Part shown: positions 34,559 through 42,548 of the stretch, piece by piece
Layout: each line of letters begins with the position of its first letter
How positions within the stretch are numbered: the stretch's first letter is position 1
NCBI RefSeq assembly: GCF_006439055.1
Contig: NZ_RCZC01000005.1
Location: forward strand, 1-64,000
Length of the DNA: 64,000 nucleotides
Direction of reading: 5' to 3'
Origin: Sphingomonas glacialis
Lineage (GTDB): Bacteria; Pseudomonadota; Alphaproteobacteria; Sphingomonadales; Sphingomonadaceae
Position numbers and translations under genes: made by a program
The notes under the pieces: generated by a model
The model's database searches: none
Told to the model about the DNA's origin: nothing
The model's input: the letters and a program-made list of their open reading frames with translations, nothing else

Positions 34559-36544
34559 ATGCGACGGACAAGGATTACGGCTGGGCGCGCCATGCGGGTA
34601 CCGGGTCGCCGCATGGCACTGCGCGGCACGACCGCTGTGCTGCTCGCCGCCACCGCGAGTGCCGCGCTGTCGGCGCCCAAGGTCGGGGGGCTGCTCGGCG
34701 ACCATGCCGTCGTGCAACGCGGCCAGCCGATCGTGGTAACGGGCGAGGCCGTGCCGGGCGAACCGGTGACCGTCGTCCTCGCGGGGAAATCGGCGCAGAC
34801 GCGCGCGGAGCGTGACGGGCGCTTCCGTGTCACGCTGCCGCCGCTCGCTGCGGGCGGCCCCTATGATATGCTGGTGATGGCGCCGAGCGGCACCACCCCG
34901 CTCCACGATGTGCTGGTCGGCGACGTGTTCCTCTGCTCGGGCCAGAGCAATATGGAACTCGCAGTCGAGCGCGCGCAGGATGCCGGCGGCGCGATCATGC
35001 CGCCCGCCGACGACCAGTTGCGGCTGGTGACCATCGCGAAAGTGACCGCGCTGACCCCGCGCGACGGGTTCGCGCAGATGCCCGCCTGGGCCGCGGCCGG
35101 CCCCAAGACCGTCGGCGGTTTCTCGGCGGCGTGCTTCTACATGGTGCAGGAGCTGCGCAAGACCGCGAAGGTGCCGATCGGCGCGATCCATTCGAGCTGG
35201 GGCGGGTCGCAGATCGCCGCGTGGATGGGCGAAGATGCGCAGCGTGCCGCCGGGCGCGGGGCACAGGCCGATTTGCTCAAGCTGTACGCGCGGGATCCTG
35301 CCGCGGCTTCGCGCACCGCGAGCGCGACCTGGGAGCGCTGGTGGCGCGACAAGACCGGCGACGCGGCCGGGCGCGAGCCCTGGCAGCCGAACGCCGCGCT
35401 CGACTGGAAGCCCGTGCCGAAGATCGATTTCTACGAGAATTGGGGCGTCCCCGCGCTGCAATCCTATCTCGGGATGCTGTGGTATCAAACGAGCGTCACG
35501 CTCAGCGCGGAGCAGGCGCGCCAGATGGCGACGATCGCGATCGGCGCGATCGACGATGCCGACCAGACATGGATCAACGGCAAGCCCGTCGGCGGTCGCG
35601 GCGGCTGGGACGCGCGGCTCTATACCGTGCCGACCGGCACCTTCGTTGCCGGGCGCAACGTCATCACCGTCAATGTCGAGAATGCCTATTCGACCGGGGG
35701 GATGCCCGGCCCGGCCGAGGCGATGAAGCTGACGTTTGCGGACGGCAGCGTCGTCCCGATCGCCGAGGGCTGGCGCTATGCGGTCGCCAAGCGTGTCACG
35801 GGCACCTCGCCGCGCGTGCCGTGGGACGAGATTACCGGCGCGGGCACGATCTACAATGCGATGATCGCTCCGCTCGGCCAGACCAAGTTGGCGGGCGTCG
35901 CCTGGTATCAGGGTGAATCGGATACCGACATTCCAGGCTATGCCGATCGGATGAAAGCGATGATGGCCGAGTGGCGCGGCCAGTTCGGCGTGCCGAAATT
36001 GCCCTTCGCGCTCGTCTCGCTCGCCGGCTTCGGCACGCCCGCGACGACCCCGAGCGAAAGCGGCTGGGCGCGCGTGCGCGACGACCAGCGGCGCGTCGCG
36101 CAGGAAGACGGCCACACAGCGGTCGCGCTCGCGATCGACCTCGGCGACCCGCTCGACATCCATCCCGGCGAGAAGCACGAGGTCGGGCGGCGGCTTGCGC
36201 GCGCGATGGACGTGCTGGCGTATGGCGGTAGCGGATCCGCCTCCGGGCCGAGCGTGACCGGCGCGGCGCGCGATGCGGGCGGTGGCGTCACGGTGACCTT
36301 CGGAGGCGTTACCGGCGCGCTCCACATGCGCAGTGCGAACCAGGCGATCGGCTTCGAGCTGTGCGGGGCGGATGCGGGCTCGTGCCGCTATGCCGCGGCC
36401 AGCGTGGCGGGTGACCGCGTGACGCTGGCGGGCGACGGCCGCCCGGTGACGCGCGTGCGCTATGCCTGGGCTGATTTCCCGGTGGTCAATCTGATCGACG
36501 ACGCCAAGCTCCCGGCCGGGCCGTTCGAGCTGGCGGTCCGGTAG
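34559..36544 (+). CDS. Sialate O-acetylesterase-like SGNH acetylesterase
   Basis: 661-aa exported enzyme of the sialate O-acetylesterase family, which in plant-polysaccharide loci deacetylates xylan. The N-terminal beta domain (PKVGGLLGDHAVVQRGQPIVVTGEA) is followed by the catalytic region with S130 in CSGQSNMELAVE, GSW-like SSWGGSQIAAW and the second block VAWYQGESDTDIPGYADRMKAM. A jelly-roll insertion (about 330-420, DDADQTWINGKPVGG) is typical. LGDPLDIHPGEKHEVGRRLA carries the Asp/His pair of the catalytic triad. ATG 34559 follows GGAGGGG at 7 bases. The leader (to about residue 39, SAALSA) is exported with a twin-arginine-like GRRMALRG. Confidence 0.88.
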   Translation: MRRTRITAGRAMRVPGRRMALRGTTAVLLAATASAALSAPKVGGLLGDHAVVQRGQPIVVTGEAVPGEPVTVVLAGKSAQTRAERDGRFRVTLPPLAAGGPYDMLVMAPSGTTPLHDVLVGDVFLCSGQSNMELAVERAQDAGGAIMPPADDQLRLVTIAKVTALTPRDGFAQMPAWAAAGPKTVGGFSAACFYMVQELRKTAKVPIGAIHSSWGGSQIAAWMGEDAQRAAGRGAQADLLKLYARDPAAASRTASATWERWWRDKTGDAAGREPWQPNAALDWKPVPKIDFYENWGVPALQSYLGMLWYQTSVTLSAEQARQMATIAIGAIDDADQTWINGKPVGGRGGWDARLYTVPTGTFVAGRNVITVNVENAYSTGGMPGPAEAMKLTFADGSVVPIAEGWRYAVAKRVTGTSPRVPWDEITGAGTIYNAMIAPLGQTKLAGVAWYQGESDTDIPGYADRMKAMMAEWRGQFGVPKLPFALVSLAGFGTPATTPSESGWARVRDDQRRVAQEDGHTAVALAIDLGDPLDIHPGEKHEVGRRLARAMDVLAYGGSGSASGPSVTGAARDAGGGVTVTFGGVTGALHMRSANQAIGFELCGADAGSCRYAAASVAGDRVTLAGDGRPVTRVRYAWADFPVVNLIDDAKLPAGPFELAVR

Positions 36545-36560
36545 TCGTTCACTCCCCCTC

Positions 36561-36654
36561 GTCACCCCGGCCTTGTGCCGGGGTCCACCGTGCCGCACGA
36601 TCTTCGCAGGCAGGATCGGCATCCCGGTGGCCCCCGGGACGAGCCCGGGGTGAC
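36561..36654. repeat. Inverted pair of REP-like intergenic repeats (copy 2)
   Basis: GTCACCCCGGCCTTGTGCC (start of the unit at 36561-36586) faces an inverted unit at 36629-36654 ending GAGCCCGGGGTGAC. The organisation matches the pair at 30898-30984: two palindromic units head to head, placed between two convergent genes. The core differs (CCTTGTG or CTCGTCC instead of ACTTGATC), so these are diverged family members. Confidence 0.65.
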
Positions 36655-36668
36655 GGCTGGAGGCTGTG

Positions 36669-38213
36669 CTACCCCCGTACCGCTGCGTCAGGCCCGTCGA
36701 TCACGCGGAAATTGCCGCTGCAATGCAACAGGCTGAACAACTGGAGCATCCCGTCGAAATAGCGCTGTTCGCCGGTCGGCACCGGCATATCCCACAGCGC
36801 CTGCAGGAACGCCTTCGAGTTCGGCCCCGGCGTCGCCGCGAACCCGGCGACCGCGGTCGCCGCGACCATCCCCGGCGAATGCCGCGTCGATAGCGCCTTG
36901 CCGTCGAGCGTGTAGCGATCGGCGAAGCGGTCGATCCCCTCCCCCGCCAGAAACCCCTGGATGCGGTCGCTCAGCGCGCGCTGACGCGCATCCTTGCCCC
37001 ACCAGCTGTAATCGACCGACCAGTTGCTCGCGGTGCGCCAGCTGTCATAGCCGAACGGATCGGGCGTCCCCTCGCGCGTCAGCATCGTCGTGCCATCGAA
37101 ATGGCTGCGATCGGGCGCGAGGCCGGTACGCGGGTTGGTGACGCGCACGAACAGATCGCGGCTGACATCGGCCGCCTTCGCCCAGAAGGCGCGATCCTCG
37201 ACCGGCCCCCAGCGCGACCACAGCTCGTAGAAGGCGGGCAGATGATAGGACGCGTCGGTGCCGTCGACACTGGTCTCGGCGACGAAGCGCACCATCGCAT
37301 GCGCCTCGTCGACCATCGGGCCAACGCTTGCGGTACGCGGCCGGTTGTTGGGGCGATAGGGCGGCCACGGCGTCCCGTCCTTCGCCGCCTGCGCCGCCAT
37401 CGCGCGGTTGTTGATGCTCGGCCACGGCGCGTCGGGCATGACGAAGGGCGGATCCGCGGGATGGATGCGGAACGGCGAGGTGCCGGTCAGCACCGGATGA
37501 TGCCGCATCCCGCGCAGGATCGTGTCGCCCTCGGCCTGATAGTTGTAGATCCCCTGCCCGTTGCCCCAGCGCCGCGCGGCGAAATACAGCGCCATCGCGT
37601 AGAATTCCTCGCCGTCGGGCGCGGCGCCGACCGAGCGCGGCGATCCGTCGGTGCCCATCGACCAGGCGAAATAGCCGACCGAGGGGTTCTTCGGATCGGT
37701 GATCAGCATGTGCGTCTTCGACCAGTTCCACAAAGCGTCGAACTCGCGCTTGTGGCCGAGCTGGACGGCGATCATCATGCCGTAGCTCATCCCCTCGCTG
37801 CGCGCGTCGTTGTTCGCCCAGTCGGTGACATAAGCGAGTGGGCCGTTGGCGTTCGCGCCGCTCTCGAAATAGATCCGCTGCTCCTGCCCGTCGCCATAGA
37901 ACAGCTGGTGGAACACCGCGTCGATCTTCGCCTTGGTCTGCGCTTCGGAGACGCCGAGCTGCTCGGCGAAGAGGTTGCGATAGCGGCCGGTCTTGACCGC
38001 GCCGTTGCCGTCGCCGGGGAAGCGCGTGATCGCACCGAGCGGGGCGTCGCGGTGGCCAGTCTCGATCACGCCGGGTGGTGGCGTCGAGGCGGCCGGTGCC
38101 GGCGGGACGGATTGCGCCGGCGCCGCGACCGGCGTGACGGCGAGCAGCGCCGCCACTGCGAGCAGGCTACTCCCGCCAATTGGACGGGCGAACAAATCCG
38201 GGCGCGCGGTCAT
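36669..38213 (-). CDS. GH8 exo-oligoxylanase/endoglucanase family
   Basis: 514-aa secreted GH8 enzyme, signal peptide about 12-34 (AVTPVAAPAQS). The catalytic acid is E140 in DARSEGMSYGMMIAV; the conserved aspartate-containing stretch PDGEEFYAMALYFAARRW lies at about 199-216. The (alpha/alpha)6-type sequence ends near the C-terminus. Similarity of the GRYRNLF, DGSPRSVGAAPDGEE and NYQAEGD regions suggests a reducing-end xylose-releasing exo-oligoxylanase (Rex) rather than a cellulase. ATG 38213 has AGGAGAG upstream; the frame's first ATG at 38249 lacks one. The xyl-box-like site at 38271-38284 lies in its promoter region. Confidence 0.86.
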   Translation of the reverse strand: MTARPDLFARPIGGSSLLAVAALLAVTPVAAPAQSVPPAPAASTPPPGVIETGHRDAPLGAITRFPGDGNGAVKTGRYRNLFAEQLGVSEAQTKAKIDAVFHQLFYGDGQEQRIYFESGANANGPLAYVTDWANNDARSEGMSYGMMIAVQLGHKREFDALWNWSKTHMLITDPKNPSVGYFAWSMGTDGSPRSVGAAPDGEEFYAMALYFAARRWGNGQGIYNYQAEGDTILRGMRHHPVLTGTSPFRIHPADPPFVMPDAPWPSINNRAMAAQAAKDGTPWPPYRPNNRPRTASVGPMVDEAHAMVRFVAETSVDGTDASYHLPAFYELWSRWGPVEDRAFWAKAADVSRDLFVRVTNPRTGLAPDRSHFDGTTMLTREGTPDPFGYDSWRTASNWSVDYSWWGKDARQRALSDRIQGFLAGEGIDRFADRYTLDGKALSTRHSPGMVAATAVAGFAATPGPNSKAFLQALWDMPVPTGEQRYFDGMLQLFSLLHCSGNFRVIDGPDAAVRG

Positions 38214-38270
38214 GGGTCTCTCCTGCATAGGCCGCTCTGACGTCGGCAAAAATGATGCGTCGACATCCTA

Positions 38271-38284
38271 TGGTAGCGCTATCG
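38271..38284. promoter_or_regulatory. Xyl-box-like operator before GH8 gene
   Basis: TGGTAGCGCTATCG matches the perfect palindrome TGGTAGCGCTACCA at 12 of 14 positions and shares the TGGTAGCG half with the site at 23450. It lies about 58 bases upstream of the GH8 start, within the 223-bp divergent gap to htpG. The position favours control of the GH8 gene. A LacI-family regulator outside the window is the expected binder. Confidence 0.45.
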
Positions 38285-38436
38285 GGAAATCCAGCGCGCG
38301 CTCCGCACATTCGCTGCTGGGGATTGCCGACGCCGCGGCGCGCTGCCCCACACGGCCGTCCGGGCGCGCGATCTTGAAACCCCTCCGCGCTGCGTCCATG
38401 TCCGGGGCATCATCAACCCGAGAGACCGTGGACCCC

Positions 38437-40311
38437 ATGACGACGACCACCACCACCCCGCGTTCCTTCGAAGCCGATGTCGCCAAGCTGCTGCATATGA
38501 TGGTGCACTCGGTCTATTCGGACAAAGACGTCTTCCTGCGCGAATTGATCTCGAACGCCGCCGATGCGTGCGAGAAATTGCGCTACGAAGGGCTCAGCAA
38601 CGCGAGCCTGCTCGGCGACGACGGCCAGCCGCGCATCACCGTCACGCTCGACGCCGAGGCGCGTCGCCTGACGATCGAGGACAATGGCATCGGCATGAGC
38701 GAGGACGAGCTCGGCGAAGCGCTCGGCACGATCGCGCGTTCGGGCACCAAGGCGTTCATGGACCGAATTGCCGGCGCGAAGGATGCCGAGGGCAGCCAGT
38801 TGATCGGCCAGTTCGGCGTCGGCTTCTATTCGGCGTTCATGGTCGCCGATCAGGTCGAGGTGACCTCGCGCCGCGCCGGCGCCGATACCGCGGCCCTGTG
38901 GTTATCGGACGGCCAGGGCACCTATACGATCGAACCCGTCGACATCGCTGAAGCGCCTGCGCGCGGTACCCGCGTGCTGCTCCACCTCAAGGAAGACGCG
39001 ACCGGCTATACCGACGCCTTCACGATCGAGCGGACGATCAAGGCGCAGTCGGGCCATGTCCCCGTGCCGATCTTCCTCGAGGACGCACCCGACGCCGAGC
39101 CTAAGCAGATCGCTGACGGCGCCGCTTTGTGGACCAAGCCCAAGGCCGAGATCAGCCCGGAAGACTATACCGATTTCTATCGCAGCGTGGCCGGCCAGTT
39201 CGATGCGCCCGCGCTGACGCTGCATTACCGCGCCGAAGGGATGCACGAATATACCGTGCTCGCCTTCATCCCCGAGACCAAGCCGTTCGACCTGTTCGAC
39301 CCCGATCGCGCCGGGCGGATGAAGCTCTATGTCCGCCGGGTGTTCATCACCGACGAGGCCGAGATCCTGCCGCGCTATCTGCGCTTCGTGCGTGGCCTCG
39401 TCGATTCGAGCGACCTGCCGCTCAACGTGTCGCGCGAGATGATCCAGGACAGCCCGGTGCTCGCGGCGATCCAGAAGAGCGTATCGAACCGAGTGCTGAG
39501 CGAGCTCGACAAGCTCGCCGCGAACGACACCGAGCGCTATCTCACGCTGTGGGACACGTTCGGTGCGGTGCTCAAGGAAGGGTTGTACGAGGATTACAGC
39601 CGCCGCGACGCGCTGCTCGGCCTGGCGCGCTTCAAGACGACGACCTCGAACGGCGCGTGGCGCTCGCTCAAGGACTATGCCGCCGACCTCAAGGACAACC
39701 AGACCGCGGTCTATTACGCGCTCGGGCCCGATCTCGACCGGCTCGCCTCGTCGCCGCAGCTCGAAGGATTCCGCGCGCGCGGGATCGAAGTGCTGCTGCT
39801 GAGCGACCATGTCGACAGCTTCTGGGCAGCGGCTGGCATGGATTTCGACGGCAAGCCGTTCAAGTCGGTTACGCAGGGGCTCGCCGATCTCAGCCTGATC
39901 GCCTTGCCCGAAGGCACAGAGCCGACACCGGCCGCATCGGAGACGGTCAACGACTTCATCGCCTTCGTGAAGACGACGCTCGGTGATGCGGTGTCCGACG
40001 TGCGCGTGTCCGAGCGCCTGACCGAAAGCGCGGTCTGCTTGGTCGCACCCGAAAACGGGATGGACCGTCAGCTCGAGAAGCTGCTGGCAGGTGCCGGCCG
40101 GCTCGAGACGACCGCCAAGCCGGTGCTCGAGATCAACCCGCGCCACCCGCTTATCGAGAAGCTCGGCGCCGAGGGGGCCGATCCGGCGCTGCGCGAGGAT
40201 GCCGCGCATCTGCTGTTCGACGAAGCGCGGATCGCAGATGGCGAACTGCCGGTCGATCCACGGGCGTTCTCGGCGCGGCTGACGCGGGTGCTCGGGCGCG
40301 GGCTCGGCTGA
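38437..40311 (+). CDS. htpG: Molecular chaperone HtpG (Hsp90)
   Basis: 624-aa Hsp90 homologue, full length for the bacterial family. N-terminal ATPase: DKDVFLRELISNAADACEKLR, DNGIGM, GTIARSGTKAF and GQFGVGFYSAFMVAD. Middle domain: LYVRRVFITDEAEILPRYLRFVRGLVDSSDLPLNVSRE. The C-terminal dimerisation region ends VLGRGLG. It assists folding of client proteins after stress. ATG 38437 lies at the start of the conserved sequence (SFEADVAKLLHMMVHSVYS). The upstream frame has no matching domain. No sigma-32-like promoter was identified by eye. Confidence 0.96.
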   Translation: MTTTTTTPRSFEADVAKLLHMMVHSVYSDKDVFLRELISNAADACEKLRYEGLSNASLLGDDGQPRITVTLDAEARRLTIEDNGIGMSEDELGEALGTIARSGTKAFMDRIAGAKDAEGSQLIGQFGVGFYSAFMVADQVEVTSRRAGADTAALWLSDGQGTYTIEPVDIAEAPARGTRVLLHLKEDATGYTDAFTIERTIKAQSGHVPVPIFLEDAPDAEPKQIADGAALWTKPKAEISPEDYTDFYRSVAGQFDAPALTLHYRAEGMHEYTVLAFIPETKPFDLFDPDRAGRMKLYVRRVFITDEAEILPRYLRFVRGLVDSSDLPLNVSREMIQDSPVLAAIQKSVSNRVLSELDKLAANDTERYLTLWDTFGAVLKEGLYEDYSRRDALLGLARFKTTTSNGAWRSLKDYAADLKDNQTAVYYALGPDLDRLASSPQLEGFRARGIEVLLLSDHVDSFWAAAGMDFDGKPFKSVTQGLADLSLIALPEGTEPTPAASETVNDFIAFVKTTLGDAVSDVRVSERLTESAVCLVAPENGMDRQLEKLLAGAGRLETTAKPVLEINPRHPLIEKLGAEGADPALREDAAHLLFDEARIADGELPVDPRAFSARLTRVLGRGLG

Positions 40312-40323
40312 GCCCGCCCCGCG

Positions 40324-41292
40324 TCAGGCGAGGCGCAGCACGACCTTGCCGCGCGGATGCTCGTCTTGTGCAAAGGCGTGCGCCGCGCGGACCTGGTCGA
40401 GCGGGAAGGTCTTCGCGACCGTGACCTGGAGCTCGTCCGAGGCGAGCAGATCGGCGACTTGGCCGAGCGTGGCGGCATCTGGCTCGGCATGCCAGCGTGG
40501 CTCGATGCGCACCTTGTGCTCCGCCGCCTTGGCCGCGTCGGGCTCGAGCGTCGAGACCAGGATTCCGCCTTCGCGGATGACGCCGAACGAGCGCGCCTGC
40601 GTCTCGCCGCCCTGCGTATCGAACACCATGTCGAGATCGGTCGCGATGTCCTCGAACCGCTGATTCTTGTAATCGATCACCGTATCGGCGCCGAGGCCGC
40701 GAACGAAATCGAGGTCACGCTCGGATGCGGTCGCGAACACCGTCGCGCCCTTCCAGCGCGCGAGCTGGACCGCCATATGGCCGACACCGCCCGCGCCGCC
40801 ATGGATCAGCACGCGCTGCCCGGCGGTGAGCCCGCCATGATCGAACAGGCCCTGCCACGCGGTCATCACCGCAAGCGCCGATCCGGCGGCGGCATCGAAA
40901 TCGATCCCGTCGGGCATCGCGACGAGTTCGCTCGTTTTGACGCAGACGAAGTCGCTCTGCGCGCCGCGATCCTGCCCGATGAACGCAAAGACGCGGTCGC
41001 CGACGCTCCAGTCCGCGCCCTCGACCTGCGCGATCGTACCCGCCAGATCGCGCCCGAGCACGATCGGCAGCTTGTCGGCGCCGACCGGTGGATATTTGCC
41101 CTCGGCAGTCTTCCAATCGACCGGATTGACGCTTGCGGCATGAACACGGACGAGCACTTCGTCGGGCGCAGGGTACGGCGTGTCGATCTCGGCGACCGCG
41201 ATCACCTTGGGGCCACCGAAGCGCGTGATCCGCACCGCGCGGTTGGCGGTGGCGGGCGTATTGCTGTCGTGCGGGCTATCGAGATCGGGCAT
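40324..41292 (-). CDS. Medium-chain NADPH:quinone reductase-like protein
   Basis: 322-aa medium-chain dehydrogenase/reductase without the zinc ligands of alcohol dehydrogenases, thus quinone reductase/enoyl reductase type. N-terminal GroES-like domain: VRITRFGGPKVIAVAEID, VRVHAASVNPVDWK, GRDLAGTIAQVEGADWSVGDRVFAF. Rossmann site: VLIHGGAGGVGHMAVQLARWKGATVFAT. It ends AHAFAQDEHPRGKVVLRL. ATG 41292 follows AAGGAG. It reduces quinones or activated alkenes with NADPH; the true substrate is unknown. It is convergent with htpG and lies 53 bases downstream of the capsule operon on the same strand. Confidence 0.87.
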   Translation of the reverse strand: MPDLDSPHDSNTPATANRAVRITRFGGPKVIAVAEIDTPYPAPDEVLVRVHAASVNPVDWKTAEGKYPPVGADKLPIVLGRDLAGTIAQVEGADWSVGDRVFAFIGQDRGAQSDFVCVKTSELVAMPDGIDFDAAAGSALAVMTAWQGLFDHGGLTAGQRVLIHGGAGGVGHMAVQLARWKGATVFATASERDLDFVRGLGADTVIDYKNQRFEDIATDLDMVFDTQGGETQARSFGVIREGGILVSTLEPDAAKAAEHKVRIEPRWHAEPDAATLGQVADLLASDELQVTVAKTFPLDQVRAAHAFAQDEHPRGKVVLRLA

Positions 41293-41345
41293 GCGCGGAC
41301 TCCTTCGCGCCGACCAACGCTCCGCCGCCCGGTGCGATCCCGCCG

Positions 41346-42548
41346 CTAGCTTTGCAGCGCCTCGATCGCGTCGCACAGAATCGAGATATGGTCGTGCCAG
41401 GTCGGCGGATGCCAGCCGCGCATCCGCTCGAGTTGCGCGTGATATATCGGCCCGGCGCGCGCATGGTCGAGGATCGCCGCCTCCCAGCCAAGCCCGTCGA
41501 GCGGATCGAGAAAATCGGGCGCCGCGCCGCCGGCTTCGTGCAGCGCGGGCAGATCGCTGCAGATCACCGGCGTGCCGACCGACAGCGCTTCCGCCACGGG
41601 CATGCCATAGCCTTCGGCAAACGACGGCAGCACCAGCGCGCGCGCGCCGCGCAGCAACGCATGCATCCGCTCGTCCGAACAGCCGTTGAGTTCCTCGACA
41701 TGGCCCTCGAGCCCGGGGCAGCGCTCGAGCATGTCGACGACCTGCTCATTCTCCCACCCGCGGCGCCCGACGATCACCAGCCGCGGGATCGCCGCCGGGT
41801 CGATCTGGTGCGCCATCGCGCGCCACAGATTGAGCAGCAGAAGATGGTTCTTGCGCGGCTCGATCGTGCCGAGGCAGAGGAAATAGGGCCGTTCCGCGGT
41901 CGCCGGCGGCGCGGACGGCGCCACGCGCGCGATATCCTCGGTGCCGAGCAGCGCGACGCGGACATCGACCGACCGGCCCGCCGCGACCAGCCACGGCTTG
42001 AGCGACTTGGCGGTCGACACCGAATTGACGATGACGCCGTCCGCGAAGCGCGTGATCGTCTCGACCCGCTTCTGGTGGAGCCGCGCACCGTCGGGGCGGG
42101 CATATTCAGGATATTCGATCGGAATCAGATCATGCACGAAACACAGGAAGCGCGCCTGTTCGTGCGCGAGGATCCGCTTCACCAGCTCGGGCTTCGTCAA
42201 ATGATGCGGCGACGATTGGACATAGACGCTGTTGGGGCCGGGCCGCGGCCGCGTCGGCAGCAGGTTGAGCAGCGTCGGCATCACTTCGGAGATCGGCCGC
42301 GGCCCGCCCTTGCCACGCGCGCTCGCCCAGCGCGCCTCGGTCACGTCGAGAAAGGCGAGCGTTCGCGCGCGCGACAGTCGCCCGTAATTGCCGAACGGAT
42401 GCACCGCGGCAAAGCCGAGCCGCTCGCCCAGCCGCGCCTGCAGCCCGCGCGCATACGCCATCTCGACGCGATCGACGCCCGATGGGGTCTGATGCCGCGC
42501 GCGCGACAGCAGCCGCGAGACGTCGAGAATGACCTCGCCCGTCGTCAT
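41346..42548 (-). CDS. Glycosyltransferase, GT4/GT1-type
   Basis: 400-aa GT-B-fold glycosyltransferase. The N-terminal part (VILDVSRLLSRARHQTPSGVDRVEMAYA) is the leader common in capsule GTs, and the C-terminal GT1 domain shows YFLCLGTIEPRKNHLLLLNLWRAM, RLVIVGRRGWEN and the EX7E-like SFAEGYGMPVAEALSVGTPVICSDL. It transfers a nucleotide-activated sugar to a polysaccharide or lipid acceptor at the cytoplasmic face. Its ATG overlaps the stop of the kpsC-like gene by 4 bases (ATGA), making it the last gene of the kdsD-kdsB-kpsC operon. The sugar is unknown. Confidence 0.83.
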   Translation of the reverse strand: MTTGEVILDVSRLLSRARHQTPSGVDRVEMAYARGLQARLGERLGFAAVHPFGNYGRLSRARTLAFLDVTEARWASARGKGGPRPISEVMPTLLNLLPTRPRPGPNSVYVQSSPHHLTKPELVKRILAHEQARFLCFVHDLIPIEYPEYARPDGARLHQKRVETITRFADGVIVNSVSTAKSLKPWLVAAGRSVDVRVALLGTEDIARVAPSAPPATAERPYFLCLGTIEPRKNHLLLLNLWRAMAHQIDPAAIPRLVIVGRRGWENEQVVDMLERCPGLEGHVEELNGCSDERMHALLRGARALVLPSFAEGYGMPVAEALSVGTPVICSDLPALHEAGGAAPDFLDPLDGLGWEAAILDHARAGPIYHAQLERMRGWHPPTWHDHISILCDAIEALQS

